64,000 bases of DNA from Glossina fuscipes. Taxonomy: Eukaryota; Arthropoda; Insecta; Diptera; Glossinidae. The notes beneath the pieces were generated by a model. The model did no database searches. It saw nothing but the letters and a program-made list of their open reading frames with translations, and was not told where the DNA came from. Where the stretch lies: positions 41,274,991-41,338,990 of the forward strand of contig NW_023998414.1 of the NCBI RefSeq assembly GCF_014805625.2, given 5' to 3'. The position numbers were made by a program, and so were the translations under genes. Shown in pieces: positions 41,083 through 53,483 of the stretch; position 1 is the stretch's first letter, and each line of letters opens with the position of its first letter.

Positions 41083-41826
41083 TATCTAACTGGTATTAAA
41101 CTGAATGTAGACATATTTATATATTTGTGTGCCTTCTGCATGTAGTTACGAAGCTAGCCAAGCATTTATTCATTTGTGGTCTCACTTAAGTTTTTCTACT
41201 TTCGCTTACATTGTATTAAAATATACGTACAAGTATTTATGCATTTATTTGCTATTCAGCCAACATATGTTTTAAAGCATTTAAGATGTTGTTAACGATG
41301 TTTTATTTCTTCTCTATTCCAGATGAAAATCTCTTACATATGTCTGCTAGTTATGCATATACGTATTGTAAATAGAATGAATAAATTTGATTAGTATGCT
41401 TAATATGAAAATTTCTTGTGTATACAATGGAAATGAAAATAGGAAATCTTTCAGCAACGCCACCACTTACTTAATCATCAAAAACTTAAAGTAACGTAAT
41501 CCTGAGATAACAGCAGCAGCAGCAGAATTGACTCAATTCGCATAAACAATTTATAGAGAAGGCAAAGAATCACATGGCTTATCGTTTAAAAAATCCTTTG
41601 CACACATTTTTGAAGTTCATCATCTAATATCATTTAATATGCAGTAATAACAGGAATAAAATTTCTATAAAAATTTGCTAATCTTTCAAGCGATCAAATC
41701 ATAAATGTCTGTTCAATTCGGACTCGTGGAAAAGATGCTTGAATCGGAACTTTCATCATAGAGTGAATAGCTGACTCTTCTCATTTGAAACATATACTTG
41801 CAACATCTATGTACACATATATATAC

Positions 41827-42556
41827 CTTTGCAATCCTGTTATTTCTATATACAATATTTTAATCTCGACAAATATACATTCACATCAGGTTCGAGACGC
41901 AAGAGACAATTAAGTCGTCATATCAAATTGAGAAGCTCGATGGTGGCAGGTACAAATGGTAGGGTATTCCGATGAAAAGTGTCCTTATTATTCGTGATTT
42001 TTGGAGAATTGTCAATAGTTAAGTGATTTTTAAGTGGTAGCTTACGTCTGAAGCCGCCTCCGCTTACGTATATCAAAAATTACAAAAAGCAAAAGCGAAA
42101 ACGAAAACGAAAGCGAAAGCTTACAACGATATATAAATGCATTTAATGATGCGAGTGAAAAACTTGCTGAAACTGGCATAATCATGCAAGATGAGCTACT
42201 AGTTATAACATTTGAATGAAGCGTACCGAAAAGTTATGCGTCTAAATTGTCATAGCCGTGGAGACGAGAGATGAACTTCTTAGCTTGAATGTCTTTAAAA
42301 AGGAACAAAGTCAAAAGGATGAATTCGAGCAAACAAGAACCCATAGTTTTGGAATAGCCAAAGATAAAGGCATATATCTCAGCTGTGGACACTATGAGCA
42401 TTACGCCAACTAGTGTGAACAGGAGAAGAGGCATTCATTGCACTAATTGCAATAATGCTCATATGTGTATATTTTTTTAGTTTTTCATTCTATATATATT
42501 TTGTAATTCCTATGTGTAATATTTCAATCTCGTCAAGTGTATCTACATTCACATTA
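41827..42556. repeat. Pair of diverged direct repeats (41827-41890 and 42497-42556)
   Basis: The string around TTTAATCTCGACAAATATA...CATTCACATCA (41860-41888) is matched by TTTCAATCTCGTCAAGTGTA...CATTCACATTA (42522-42556). Weaker similarity extends upstream through GTAATAT/ACAATAT and GTACACATATAT/CATATGTGTATAT. I judge identity at roughly three quarters by eye, with small gaps. This suggests an old local duplication with a period of about 665 bp. Confidence 0.35.
42234..42434 (-). pseudogene. Hydrophobic 66-codon frame, possible chemoreceptor (Gr/Or-like) fragment
   Basis: From an ATG at 42434 the frame encodes two hydrophobic stretches that could span a membrane (residues about 2-28 and 32-48), then a basic loop, KDIQAKKFISRLHGYDNLD, and a stop. 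In insect gustatory and odorant receptors a helix followed by a Lys/Arg-rich loop of this character is common. That resemblance is of type only: no diagnostic TYxxxxxQF motif was found. A stop codon lies directly upstream in frame. Other hydrophobic minus-strand frames occur at 42876-43148. A decayed receptor or a chance AT-rich hydrophobic frame are both possible. Confidence 0.2.
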
Positions 42557-42875
42557 CTTCTACTATAATAGAACAAAATATTATTAAATAAAAATTGAAT
42601 ATATTTTTGAGAAATTAAATAGTTCTTGGATACTCTCGCAATCAAGAAAATGTACTTTACGCCTCAAGAAATGTACAAACCCTACGACATGTCTATAATG
42701 AACTTTGAATAATGAATTAAAAAAAAAAAACAAGAACCAAAAAAGTAATCCATGGGTATTGAGCACTTATATCAAGCTTTTAAACGATGTCTGCTGGACT
42801 TCGATTCAGAAGCGTAGAATTTTTCATCATCCCATGTTCGCACGATGTTCGTTGACACATGCCTTCCATTTGATA

Positions 42876-43148
42876 TTAACTAAAACTAAAGATGACTTTG
42901 ATGCGTAGACAATGGACTTTCGTATAAAAATTCATTCTCAATGCGTTATTGCAATATAATGAAAATACGCAAAGAATTCCCGTAAAAAATTCCTGAAACA
43001 ACACAGGCTTGAGGTAACAAATTGCTAGAATACGAAGAGAAGTTAACCAAAGGGCATCAATAATAAAATGGCATGAAAACTGTAATAAGAAAAACATCAC
43101 AAATTTTAACCAAACCACTGCGATGTCCATTGAACCGGTCAAAGGCAA
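42876..43148 (-). pseudogene. Hydrophobic 90-codon minus-strand frame, possible remnant
   Basis: The frame is open for 90 codons and contains several hydrophobic segments (VVWLKFVMFFLLQF, ILAICYLKPVLF, FFTGILCVFSLYC). Two good 3' splice sites (TTTTTCTTATTACAG and TGTGTTGTTTCAG) fall within it on the same strand. It lies upstream, in the minus orientation, of the other hydrophobic frame at 42234-42434. The two cannot be joined in frame through the intervening 440 bp, which is AT-rich and holds several stops. No family is established. Confidence 0.12.
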
Positions 43149-43160
43149 ATGCGCTTAGAA

Positions 43161-46100
43161 TAGGGGCTGAAATTTTGCAAAAAAGTGCGCTATTTATTCA
43201 CACACATCGCTCCGGTCTAGGCAAACGTTTCAAAGGCTTGCTAAACGATTGATTCCATTCTCTACTTGACTTGACTTGGAGCTGACGCTCCCCAAATGTG
43301 CAGTTATGCTAAAGCCTATAGAATTGAGGAGTAGAAAAGGCTTCGCCTTCCATCACAATAACAGCAGATCAGGTATACCTTTAATGATTTTGCACAAGTG
43401 AAGAGAACTTGGCATTATATAGATCAGACATCAGCAGAACTGATTTAAAATTTATTTCAAAGGACGCTTGAGAAAATTACTTGGTTCATCTTTTCGTCCA
43501 GAAATGCCACAAGTTTCACAAACACGGGATATGGATTTTTATTGGCAACATTGCAGAAGGCTATCGATCACATAGTTGATTAAATAAAAGTAAATTTAAA
43601 ATTTAAGAAATATGTGTTTAAACTTTGAAGAGAAAATACGGCGACCCGTTCTCTTATTCCAAGCGAATGCCTCCAATATTCATTTAAGAATGCATTATAT
43701 TTTTTGGGTCAGCTGTTTTCTTTCTAAAGTCCAGAATATCTTCTTGTGTTTTTCTTTTCAAATTAGTTTCAAATCTCCATAGGCAACACCTTAGTTTGGC
43801 TGAGATTCCGTTCATATGTTATTAATGAGACTCCATTATGCTACCAAAACAGAAAAGCAGTAATTGTTTATTTATGACTGTTTAAGTGCCAAATAAAGTT
43901 ACACATGACATACCCTAACTATAATGTCAACGCACTCCACACAAGACATATAACGTAAAAAACCTAATATCACTAGCATTTCATAAAGCAGACGTTCTTA
44001 ATCATTCAACGAGGACGTTCGCCTGACGATATACACAAAATTTCTTAATCATTTAACTCTTCAAATATTTATACAGAATACGCCTGAAGCCTATCTAGCC
44101 AAAATCTATATAGTTTCTTAACTGGCAACATAAATGCAAAGGATTATTATAGCTAAACTTAACTTGAAATGTGAGTGCCATCATCTCTAGGTCGTGGGTT
44201 CCTCAGCTAGCATTTTTTTTTTTTACCAGAAACATTATAGCAAAAGAACTCTGTTCTAAATATTAAAGCATTTTGCTCTAACTTTTTGCTTATAACAAAT
44301 AGGTTCGGAGCCTTTTGAAAGCCAAAGAAGAATTTTGTTTGAAGTGAAAAAAGCGTGCGCATGACGTTAGGGGAAATTAAATTTACAGTCTTAGTCGGAG
44401 TCAACTTGAAACTTAATACAAATATTAGCCAGCGTCAAAAATAGTCCCGATCCGCTAACAGGCCGCTGACAAAAAACTCTACATATTTTCTAATTATCGC
44501 CGGACGATGGACATCCACTTGAGACGAGCACAAATTAGGTGAAAGTTCGATCCGAAGCGCTTTCAATAGTGTTCATTGTTGGGGCCAACCCATCGGTCAA
44601 AACATCTCATAAATTGCGGCCTGTATGTTGAACACGACACTACAAGTGGTCAAGACGGACAGACTAACTTAGAATGGCTCAGAAAGTGAATGAATTTATC
44701 GGTTAAATTGAAAGTGGTTTATGTCAAGTCCTTCTGGGTGTTGCATACAACCGCACAAACTTAATATAGCTTTGTTAAACAAGTGATGCAGGATGTAATG
44801 GCAAATTAAAACCATTCCGAATGTTTCAATTTCTCGATATGTCGCAAAGCTTTCACTTGTTTTACACGGGAGACGCTTTCCATACGGTTTCTTCCTCACT
44901 GCATTATATGAAGTTATCCATATATCCGTTATCCGTTTGTTACGGTCGGCCGTTATTTGCTCATAGATTCCTAGTCAACAGATTGAATTTAATGTTGTGT
45001 GCTATTCATCCATAAATACACGCGCTATGATAGATAGTTCTTCTGACCTCCTAGCTTGAAGCGAGGAATATGTCCAGACAGTCTTGGCAAACATGTGAAA
45101 TCAACCAAGCTGAACTGCTATGCAGTTAAGTTGATCAAAATGATGAAATAAAGTGATATGTACATATATACATACATACATATATATATATATATATGTA
45201 ATGTTCCTTTTTCAATGAAGAGTGTTCTAGTACTCTAACTTCCTGTGGCCGCAATAGTTGGGTCTAAACTGAATATATATAAATAAAATGTTCTTGTTAA
45301 GTCCGTTACAAGCTTTACACTACTAACTGATTTTCTTTTTAACATCGAAATTTCCTTAGCTAAATTGTTGGATTCGCAAGTTAGAGAAACTCTGTCGTGG
45401 CAAGTAAAAAAACGAACGGAAGTTAATGAAATTACTAAGCCTCACACTCATATGCAATAAATAAATAAAAATACAAAGAAATCTATATAAGATGACCGAA
45501 AATGGCATTGAAAGACAAAATGTGTAACGGTACATAAAACACGATTAAGACACCGACACTGACAACAACAACAACAACAATAAAAATGATGAAAGAAGAT
45601 ATAAAAAATCATGTAACATGAACATCGAAACACATTTAGTTAAATTCACTAAAACTATACGTATACGTAATAAGGAATAACAACAACGCTTTACACGTTC
45701 AACCAGTTATCCTTGCGTATAGCCCGAGGTTACAAAATCACAGAGAGAAGGGATGTCAGGGAGTCAGGGCTGCATAAAAAACAACAGAAAACTGCTTATA
45801 AATAAATTTGTTTCACTTAAAGTGACCAAATTGTTATCATCATATGATATGTTCTTTCGATTGTGGCTGCTGTTGTTGTTGCTGTTGCTTTTTCTATTTT
45901 TTTTCCCAAAGATTAAAAGGACTTTCTTGTTTTGCAGAGATTATTGCTGTTGGCTGTTTCCAAGCTTACACAATACTTAAATCATACATACATACATGCA
46001 TAACCGCACATATTATTCACATGTTGATATCGGCTCTCTTTCCTTCTCCCTGCCATTTTGAACCACCGCACCACCGCCAAGTATGTATTTTATTTTTTTC

Positions 46101-46895
46101 ATTGGTTTTTTTCTTCGAGTTTTCTTCTAATTTTTTCAGCGTTTTTTTTTTTTTTTTTGCTATTTCTTCCTACTTATTTATTTATTTATGTTTATATGCT
46201 GAAGCAATAAATTTTTATGCGAAACCACTTCATATTTCCCATATTTCCTTCCTTTGCATTCTCGGAAGTTAAGTTATTTCAAAATTCTGCCCCTGCTATT
46301 GTGCACTGCTGTACTGCTGTACTGTATGCTGCGTGCTGTATGCTGCCCGCGCTTTAACTTTGATTCCATTGTCATTGATATGAATTGTTTTTCAAGAACG
46401 CCAAAATCCTAAGAAAAACATATAAAGGAAGAGCGAAAGTATGTATCGGAGAAAGGAAAAAAAAGGAAAAAAAAAAAAAAAAGAAGAAGATCTTTATCGT
46501 TACTTTTTATGAAGCGCATTATTTAAGCAGCTTATATCGCACTCAAACACACTCATACATATAGCACAAACATAAAGCAATATATATATATACACATGCA
46601 CGCATTAAAATAGAATTATGATATAGAGAAGCTTTAGTAAAAGTATTTTGCCTGCATAAACTGGTGGACATTCTTAAAAGTTATTTACTCACTTACTTGA
46701 AAGCTTTCTTCCATCTCTACATTTCGCATTGAAATGATGGTGGCTGCGGATGGCCTTAAGGGTACACTTAACACACTTTATCATGGGAAATATATGTTTT
46801 TTACGAACGTATATTTTCTCAAGTTTTTCCTTTTTTTTTTCTTTTCTTAATATTTTTGCTTTCTTTTTTATTTTTTTTTATTTCTCTCTCTATCT

Positions 46896-46931
<36 letters not shown>

Positions 46932-47097
46932 CCCTCTCTCTATATATATATTCGTTGTCATCTTAAGCGATGAATGAATGGAATTCATGTTGATGTCACC
47001 AGAACAATAGTATTAACCGCCTAAGCGGATATTTTCAAATATTTACAAGCAACTGTCGTCTTCAACCGTATGGAATGAACTAAACACAAATTAAGGG

Positions 47098-47136
<39 letters not shown>

Positions 47137-48120
47137 TCGCTTTGTACGTTGGTGCAATTTTATAGGATGAAACGGTAAAGGCGAGGAGAATACAAATTTA
47201 TATTATTATTAAAAAGTGTGAATTATTCTTCACGTAAAATGCAATTTAAATTGAATTGATTTTAGAAAATTTAAATATCAAAATGTTTTCCTAGTTTCCA
47301 TCTCTAATATGTCTGTCCTTCACTATAGATGTTAGTATTGCTTTATTTTCTTTTTTCTTCGGTTTCGGTTCACTTTATTGAGAAACTGTTAGGTTATTAT
47401 GTTTACTTTCATCTTGTATCGTAAATATTGAAAAATATTCCAAAAAAAAAGACCATCGAAAAGCAATTGGTTTTTGCAGACAAGCCATCGAGCTTTGCTT
47501 AGTCTCGATTTTGTTTCGTTTTGGTTTACAAAATGTAAGCAAATATAATAATAGCATCAGCATCAACTTCTTTATCATCATCATCATCATCATCATCATC
47601 ATTATCATCATGATTAACCATCATCAACTGATAAAGTGGCTTTTTTTTGCTGAATGCTATTGCTATTGCGATTTTTCAGACACTTAAATAGAAATTTTTA
47701 GGAGCACAGGTTGTATTTATAACTTTACTTTTATGCGTTGTTTTTAAGGGATTTTGTCCAAAACATATATATATATATATATTTTATAAAAAGGCATAAA
47801 ATAGAAAAAAAGTGAAAAAAATGCTTAGCTTGAGACAATTCTCCTTACACACTTAATGCATTTATATGTATGTATATATAACTTGTTTGGCCATTTTGTA
47901 ACAAAAACTCAAATACATTCAGATCAAAATGCTCACATTGGGCGATTACTTAGGATTCCAGTGCGCTTTAATATCATATTAAATTCGATACATTTTTATA
48001 AGAAATAGTGCTTTTGATTTGATAACACGCACTACCTCGCTCTCGGTAGCCAACTGCGACATGCGCTAAAAGCGAATGATAAGCGTTTGCTAGAGAATTG
48101 ATTTTTTTTGTCCAATCAAG
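43161..48120. other. Mostly unique DNA with microsatellites, no gene confirmed
   Basis: 43.2-45.1 kb is unique DNA without notable frames. CAA units lie at about 45565-45582, CTGTACTG/CTGTATG units at about 46301-46346, TC arrays at about 46883-46941 and 47103-47139, and an ATC array at 47573-47611. ORFs over these are repeat artefacts (poly-Leu, poly-Ser, poly-Met). Confidence 0.65.
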
Positions 48121-48209
48121 CTGCAAATGCTAACGGACTCCCTGTTCCCGATTTCCAATACCCAGATTTTGGCACCAGCACAGTAATTCATATAGCCTTG
48201 GATCGAAAG
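48121..48209 (+). CDS. Candidate internal exon, 89 nt, unidentified
   Basis: A pyrimidine tract (GATTTTTTTTGTCCAATCAAG) gives a good 3' splice site at 48120/48121, and GATCGAAAG|GTGATA gives a fair 5' site at 48209/48210. Between them the frame is 2 + 29 codons with no stop. Codon use is balanced and the peptide is AANANGLPVPDFQYPDFGT followed by STVIHIALDRK. Pro-Asp-Phe occurs twice (PDFQYPDF), which may be a short linear motif. No domain is recognised. The length suits a cassette exon. The open frame continues into the presumed intron, so splicing is inferred rather than forced. Confidence 0.25.
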
Positions 48210-51200
48210 GTGATAGCTTACATTAAAAAATGTATTTCTTTCCCATTCCCCCTAATGCTCAAGCAAGAACACTCTCACTGCAATAGATTTTATCTTTTCT
48301 TGCACTTTCAACTTTTCTGGATATATATATATATATATTTTTTTTGTTACTCTTTCGTATACGCTTTCATATACGATTTTTCATGCTTTGCCATGCCTGA
48401 TATTCACAAAAGAATTATTTTATTCACATATATGGGGCAGAGCATTCTTTGGTTGTTGCCTTTTGTGAAAAGGGACCGGAACTCATATGTCGAGAGTCGA
48501 AGTAGTTTTTAGCGAGGGCTATAGGTGTACGCAGTTCTGACGATAGTTTGATTTTCATTTTTCGAGTCACATTCCAAGATAAATTTTCAAAGAAAGTGAT
48601 TGATCAATATTCCTAAACAAGAAAGGGCAGGCTTAGCGACCGCTGTTCAAAATTTCAAATCCACAAACAGCGTACCTTGAACAATTTTCCTTGTAATTTT
48701 TGACAATATTTTTAAAGTAATCAAAAAATTCTCTAAAAAGAATTGTTCAATACTTCAATATATACTTAATGACTTCCTTAAATATTATTATTCGATTATC
48801 TTCCCTTTCATCTTAAGGAAATTACCACAAAAAGGGAAGAAGAAAAAGAAAGCGTTTCGTTAATGTGCTACCAGCCACGTTACCCTTAAATTGATGCAAC
48901 ACAATGAAATGTTGTGTTAACATTTATTCCAACTGGTGTAGTGCTCGAGCTTAAACTCCGTTTAATCATTATCAATAGCAATGCTTTAAGTTGTGATTCA
49001 TCCGTTCCCGAAATGCTAAGTAGAGACTAAGTAAATTTAAGTTTTCGTTTTCGTATACCTTTACACGCCTTCAAAAAACATGCGGTTATATAAGTTCTCA
49101 AGTAAATCGAAACTTTCGCGGCATATATTAACTAAAAACATAAGCTGAATTTTAGATTTAAAAATTTTCAAAATCGTCCACAATGCTTTTTTGTTCATAC
49201 GACAATGATGATGAAATTCCTATATAATCATATATATATAAGGAATTATGTTAAAATATTATTCTAAACTGCTTAAGCCCGCCGCAACATCTTGTTCGTT
49301 CTCGGTTCTGTAAAAACAGATAGCCAAAGTTTATTCATCGACTATAGCTAATTTAACCTCTGATTGAGCAGATCGCCATTAATTTTTGCATGATCTGGAC
49401 AGTGCTGTAACACATTTACCATTACAATTAGTTAAATTGTATATAAAGCCATCATCAATAAGAGTAAATCCCTTGAAGCGAGTTTAAATTTCATTTCGAA
49501 ATCAGTTGAACGACCTTCAAGTACCCTAACAACAGGAGCACGATTTTCTTCACTAGGCGAATAATGCATGCTATGCAATGCTATGACTCAGCACTCGGTC
49601 AGAAATGCAGTTAAGTACATATATTTTTGATTAGCGTAATACTCTTAGTTTGTCGAAACACATTTGCCTGTCCGTCCGTCTGCCTTCATTTCTTAGATCG
49701 CAGACGATCGCAACAATTAAAACTAGTTTTATGTATTCTTGCAGCCATATTCTGAGCAGCATCACATGAACGTGATACACTATAGCGCAGTATTTTTTCT
49801 TTTTATAGTGCTCCGGGCTTAGCAACCCGGAGAACATGTGCTCAAGTTGACGCAATAATGCCGCGACTCAGCGATCTCTAACCCCATTGCCCGAGCTTGA
49901 AGCAATCCTACAATCTACCCGCAATGGCCTTTCTCGCAACTCCAAACCTCTCGCACAATTCTTCAAACCATACGTACTCAATTACTACCCCCTTCATCCC
50001 CCCCTGTGACTGGCTCGCTAAAAACTTGTGGTAGAAAGCTGAAAAATTGTATGTATTTGCCAGGCATTCTTATTAGAATCCCATAAATTAATGTGTTAAG
50101 GGGTATCGTCGCGAATGCTTGAACAATAATTTCGAATCTGAAAAACAGGAAATTGTGAAATATATTCAGTCCCTCAGATTTCATAAAATCAATTTCAAAA
50201 TAAACTTCTAAAGGGCCACGAACTCTTTATAGATTTATATAATAATTTGATTTGATGAGCATTCAAGGCTTCCTCTAAGATTCTCGTATTTTCTGTTAAA
50301 TGTAATTTTCTTGTTTCACTATATAAACTAGTTTTCGTATCGTTTCTGTTTTATATCGATTTTTATTAAAGCTTTCATCAAATCATATGCATATCATGCA
50401 GGCATGCATGCATACTTAGATCGAAAATAAAGAAACAGAAACACTTACCCACTACTTGTACTTGTACAATACTTTTTGTCTGCTAGTTAGCGATCATCAT
50501 CGTTGTCTGCTTTGTTGAAATCTCAGCACAAAATAGTAAATATTTTAATGAAGGATTTTTCAGTTCTTTAATATGTCTGAGCACGCAACGTAATTTTAGT
50601 TTAATTGGGTAATTATGCGCGCATGCAGTGCACACAGCTTTCTACGGTAGTCACTTGAATAAACACACAATCTTCAATGCTAAAGGTAAAAATCTTTACC
50701 CAGTCCCGGTCTACCTGTTAAAAGAAATGAGAAAACGAAAAAAAAACAAAAAAAACAAAAACAAAAAAAAGACACAATTAACCCTACCAGATATATGCAA
50801 GTTTAGCTGTTTTTCTTCTTCCTCCAAGTTTCCCAACATTTTCCCTCACCCCACGGATCTGAAATGAGAAATTATTGCTATAAACCTCGGGAATATATTT
50901 TAAAACCAAGAAAACAACAGCAACAACACGAAACGCATAAACATAATTTTTGCATTTGCAAAAAGTTGTTGTCGTTCAACATAAAACTGACATTTCCTTT
51001 CTTTGCAAGAGAACATGAAAAGCAAGTGTTAGACCTGCACTTAGTCGCATGAAAGTGAATTTTGGATACCCATCACATAAATGTGCATTGAACGTGTTTG
51101 GTCTTTTTCTTCAATTAATTTATTGAGAAACATTGCCAGGACAGCTATGGTCTCTTATTTGCTCTTAGTTAACTTTCGCTAGACTAAGCGCAGCCATGCT

Positions 51201-51829
51201 TGCTCTATTCTCAAATTTGGATTATTATTAATAACACATAAGGTAACCCATCAGCTTGTCATCAAACGAACTTTGAAGCTTCTTCACAAGCCTTTTAGTT
51301 TAGCGGATTATGTAGCTTTGGTCTGCGAACATGCCACGTTTCGGACCAATATCTCGAAATTTCAATTTTAATCTTCGAGTTTCATATCAAGAGGCCAGTG
51401 CGAAATACTCAAAGAGCTGAATGGATGAAAGGAGTCGAGTTGTACCACATATGGCTGCTTCAGCGAAGAACGTTCTTCGAGAAATCCTCCGTAGAACAGA
51501 GATTAGACTTGTATAATTTACATTTCCTTCAGTGTTTCTGGACAGCGCTTACTAATCGCGAGATAGGCGTAGAGTACATTTTTCAAACCACTGCCGGCTT
51601 GATGCATTGAGTACTAATCAAAATAACGTTTCGCGCAATCATTTAATCTATCACGATATACACAATATACGAAATAATGTCTGAAATACTTTCATTAATA
51701 GGTTCAACTAATAGATACCTCGTATATCGTTTATGTGGATAGTGACTATAAATATAATAGTGTAGAAATACTTCATTAGATTTTCGATGTGCAAGTAGTG
51801 CCATGTCCTTGAATGCATTCAATCCCTAT
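48210..51829. other. Unique DNA without a recognisable gene
   Basis: Short frames only. A-rich runs lie at about 50737-50770, and a GCATGCATGC patch near 50395-50414. Frames at 49631-49855 and 51398-51610 are unrecognised. Confidence 0.55.
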
Positions 51830-52440
51830 AAAAAAAAGCGTTGCGGGCAAAAAGAAATCGTCAGAAACAAACGCCCATAGACATCTCCCTTGAAAAGGTC
51901 TGTGAAAGTGTGTCACTCGAAGGAACGAAATGTAGGTAGTGCCTGTGGTAAAATGCGTACTTCACTGTGTCAAGCATTCCACGTGTATATTGCGGCACTG
52001 TTTGATCTTCCCTCTCCCTGTCCTTCTTCTGGCGAATTTAAATGAAATCACATATCACTAAGCTCTTTAAGAAGCCGTCCTCAAATCTTAGGGCCATACA
52101 TAATACATCGGGGGCTGCCGAATACCTGTTTCTCTAAAATAGCTCTGGCACGATTTACGCTGCCGTAAAGTGCCCAGCGCCCAGAAGACTGTAATATTGA
52201 CAAACGCCTTCTCATACTCACCGACCTAGAAGAATATTTTATAGTTTGGTAGCAGGAATACAACAACAAGAAACCCTCCTCCGACAGGTCCTCTCAACCT
52301 TGTAACGGTGACAGTGCCACCGGGGTCCCTTTCAACTAGATCTGATCCAGTAACTGCCACGCCTTTCAATTGACACCGATTTGAGGAATATCAAACGCGA
52401 TTCCACCCTGAGATGTGCAAAATCATTTTGCGATTGCGAT
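51830..52440. other. GC-elevated unique island
   Basis: For about 600 bp the DNA has few homopolymers and visibly higher GC than its neighbours. A minus-strand frame of 62 codons (52269-52081) reads SVSMRRRLSILQSSGRW and then a basic stretch, but I cannot place it in a family. It could be an old gene or transposon fragment. No terminal repeats or splice sites of note were found. Confidence 0.35.
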
Positions 52441-52789
52441 TTTGAAAGATTTTTTTTTTTTGTTTTCTTTTTGGTAAATGTTAGACGGACATGAAATTGA
52501 AAATTGTTCCAATCTTTATAAGTTATAAAGAAATTTCCAATGGATGTAGTTTCGTTACAAACAAGGCGACTAATTTATTATACGCTTAGCCTAATCATAG
52601 TGAAAATAAAAAGCAACAAATCAAAAAAAAGAAAACATGGAAATTCATGAACTGCCGCAAGACAAGCGTAGATATGCAAAGCTAAACAGACAGACAGGCC
52701 ATATGTACGACAAAGATTTGCATATATCAACACAAGACTATATAGATCAGATAACTAACGTTCAGACACAGGTATATTACGTTTGTTTG

Positions 52790-52838
<49 letters not shown>

Positions 52839-53450
52839 CATGAGCGCACGATGTAGTTAATTTATGAGTTGAAAGTTTTACTTTTTGCTATAGAAATATG
52901 CAATAATTAATAAAACCTAACATAGTTATGGTCCTCATCTCCTTTTTCACAAAAAATTATAATTTTGATATTTATTTTATGAAATTGTGAAATCGTGACG
53001 TTCTCGACTTTGAAAAAAAAAAAACAAAAAGAAGAGAAAACGCGAAATAAAATAAATAAATAAAAATAAACTAAAGAAAGAAACGATTGCACGTAAGTTA
53101 AATATTTGTGTCTTTGAAATTTTGAAACATTCTCAGATTGATTTAATGCCATCATCATATCGCAGCTTAAGCAACAAAATCTTAAGAATATAACAAAAAT
53201 AATGTTCGTTAAAACAATCCCTAGAGCGCGTGATATATCCATCATCGTCTACGTACACTATTGTGTCTATCTATCTATGTATGTATGTATGTATGTATGT
53301 ATGTACGTATGTTTAGAAATTTAATTAAAAAAGTATATATAAAAAGTTCTTTAGCTCATCTTCATATAATTAAAATCTATACAAACGCGTTATATATATA
53401 TATATGTAAACATACGTTCATCTACACATAGATTCATATATATACATACA

Positions 53451-53483
<33 letters not shown>

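Noticed and set aside
47375..47611. Poly-Met open frame over the ATC array
   Set aside because: It is a direct translation of a trinucleotide microsatellite.
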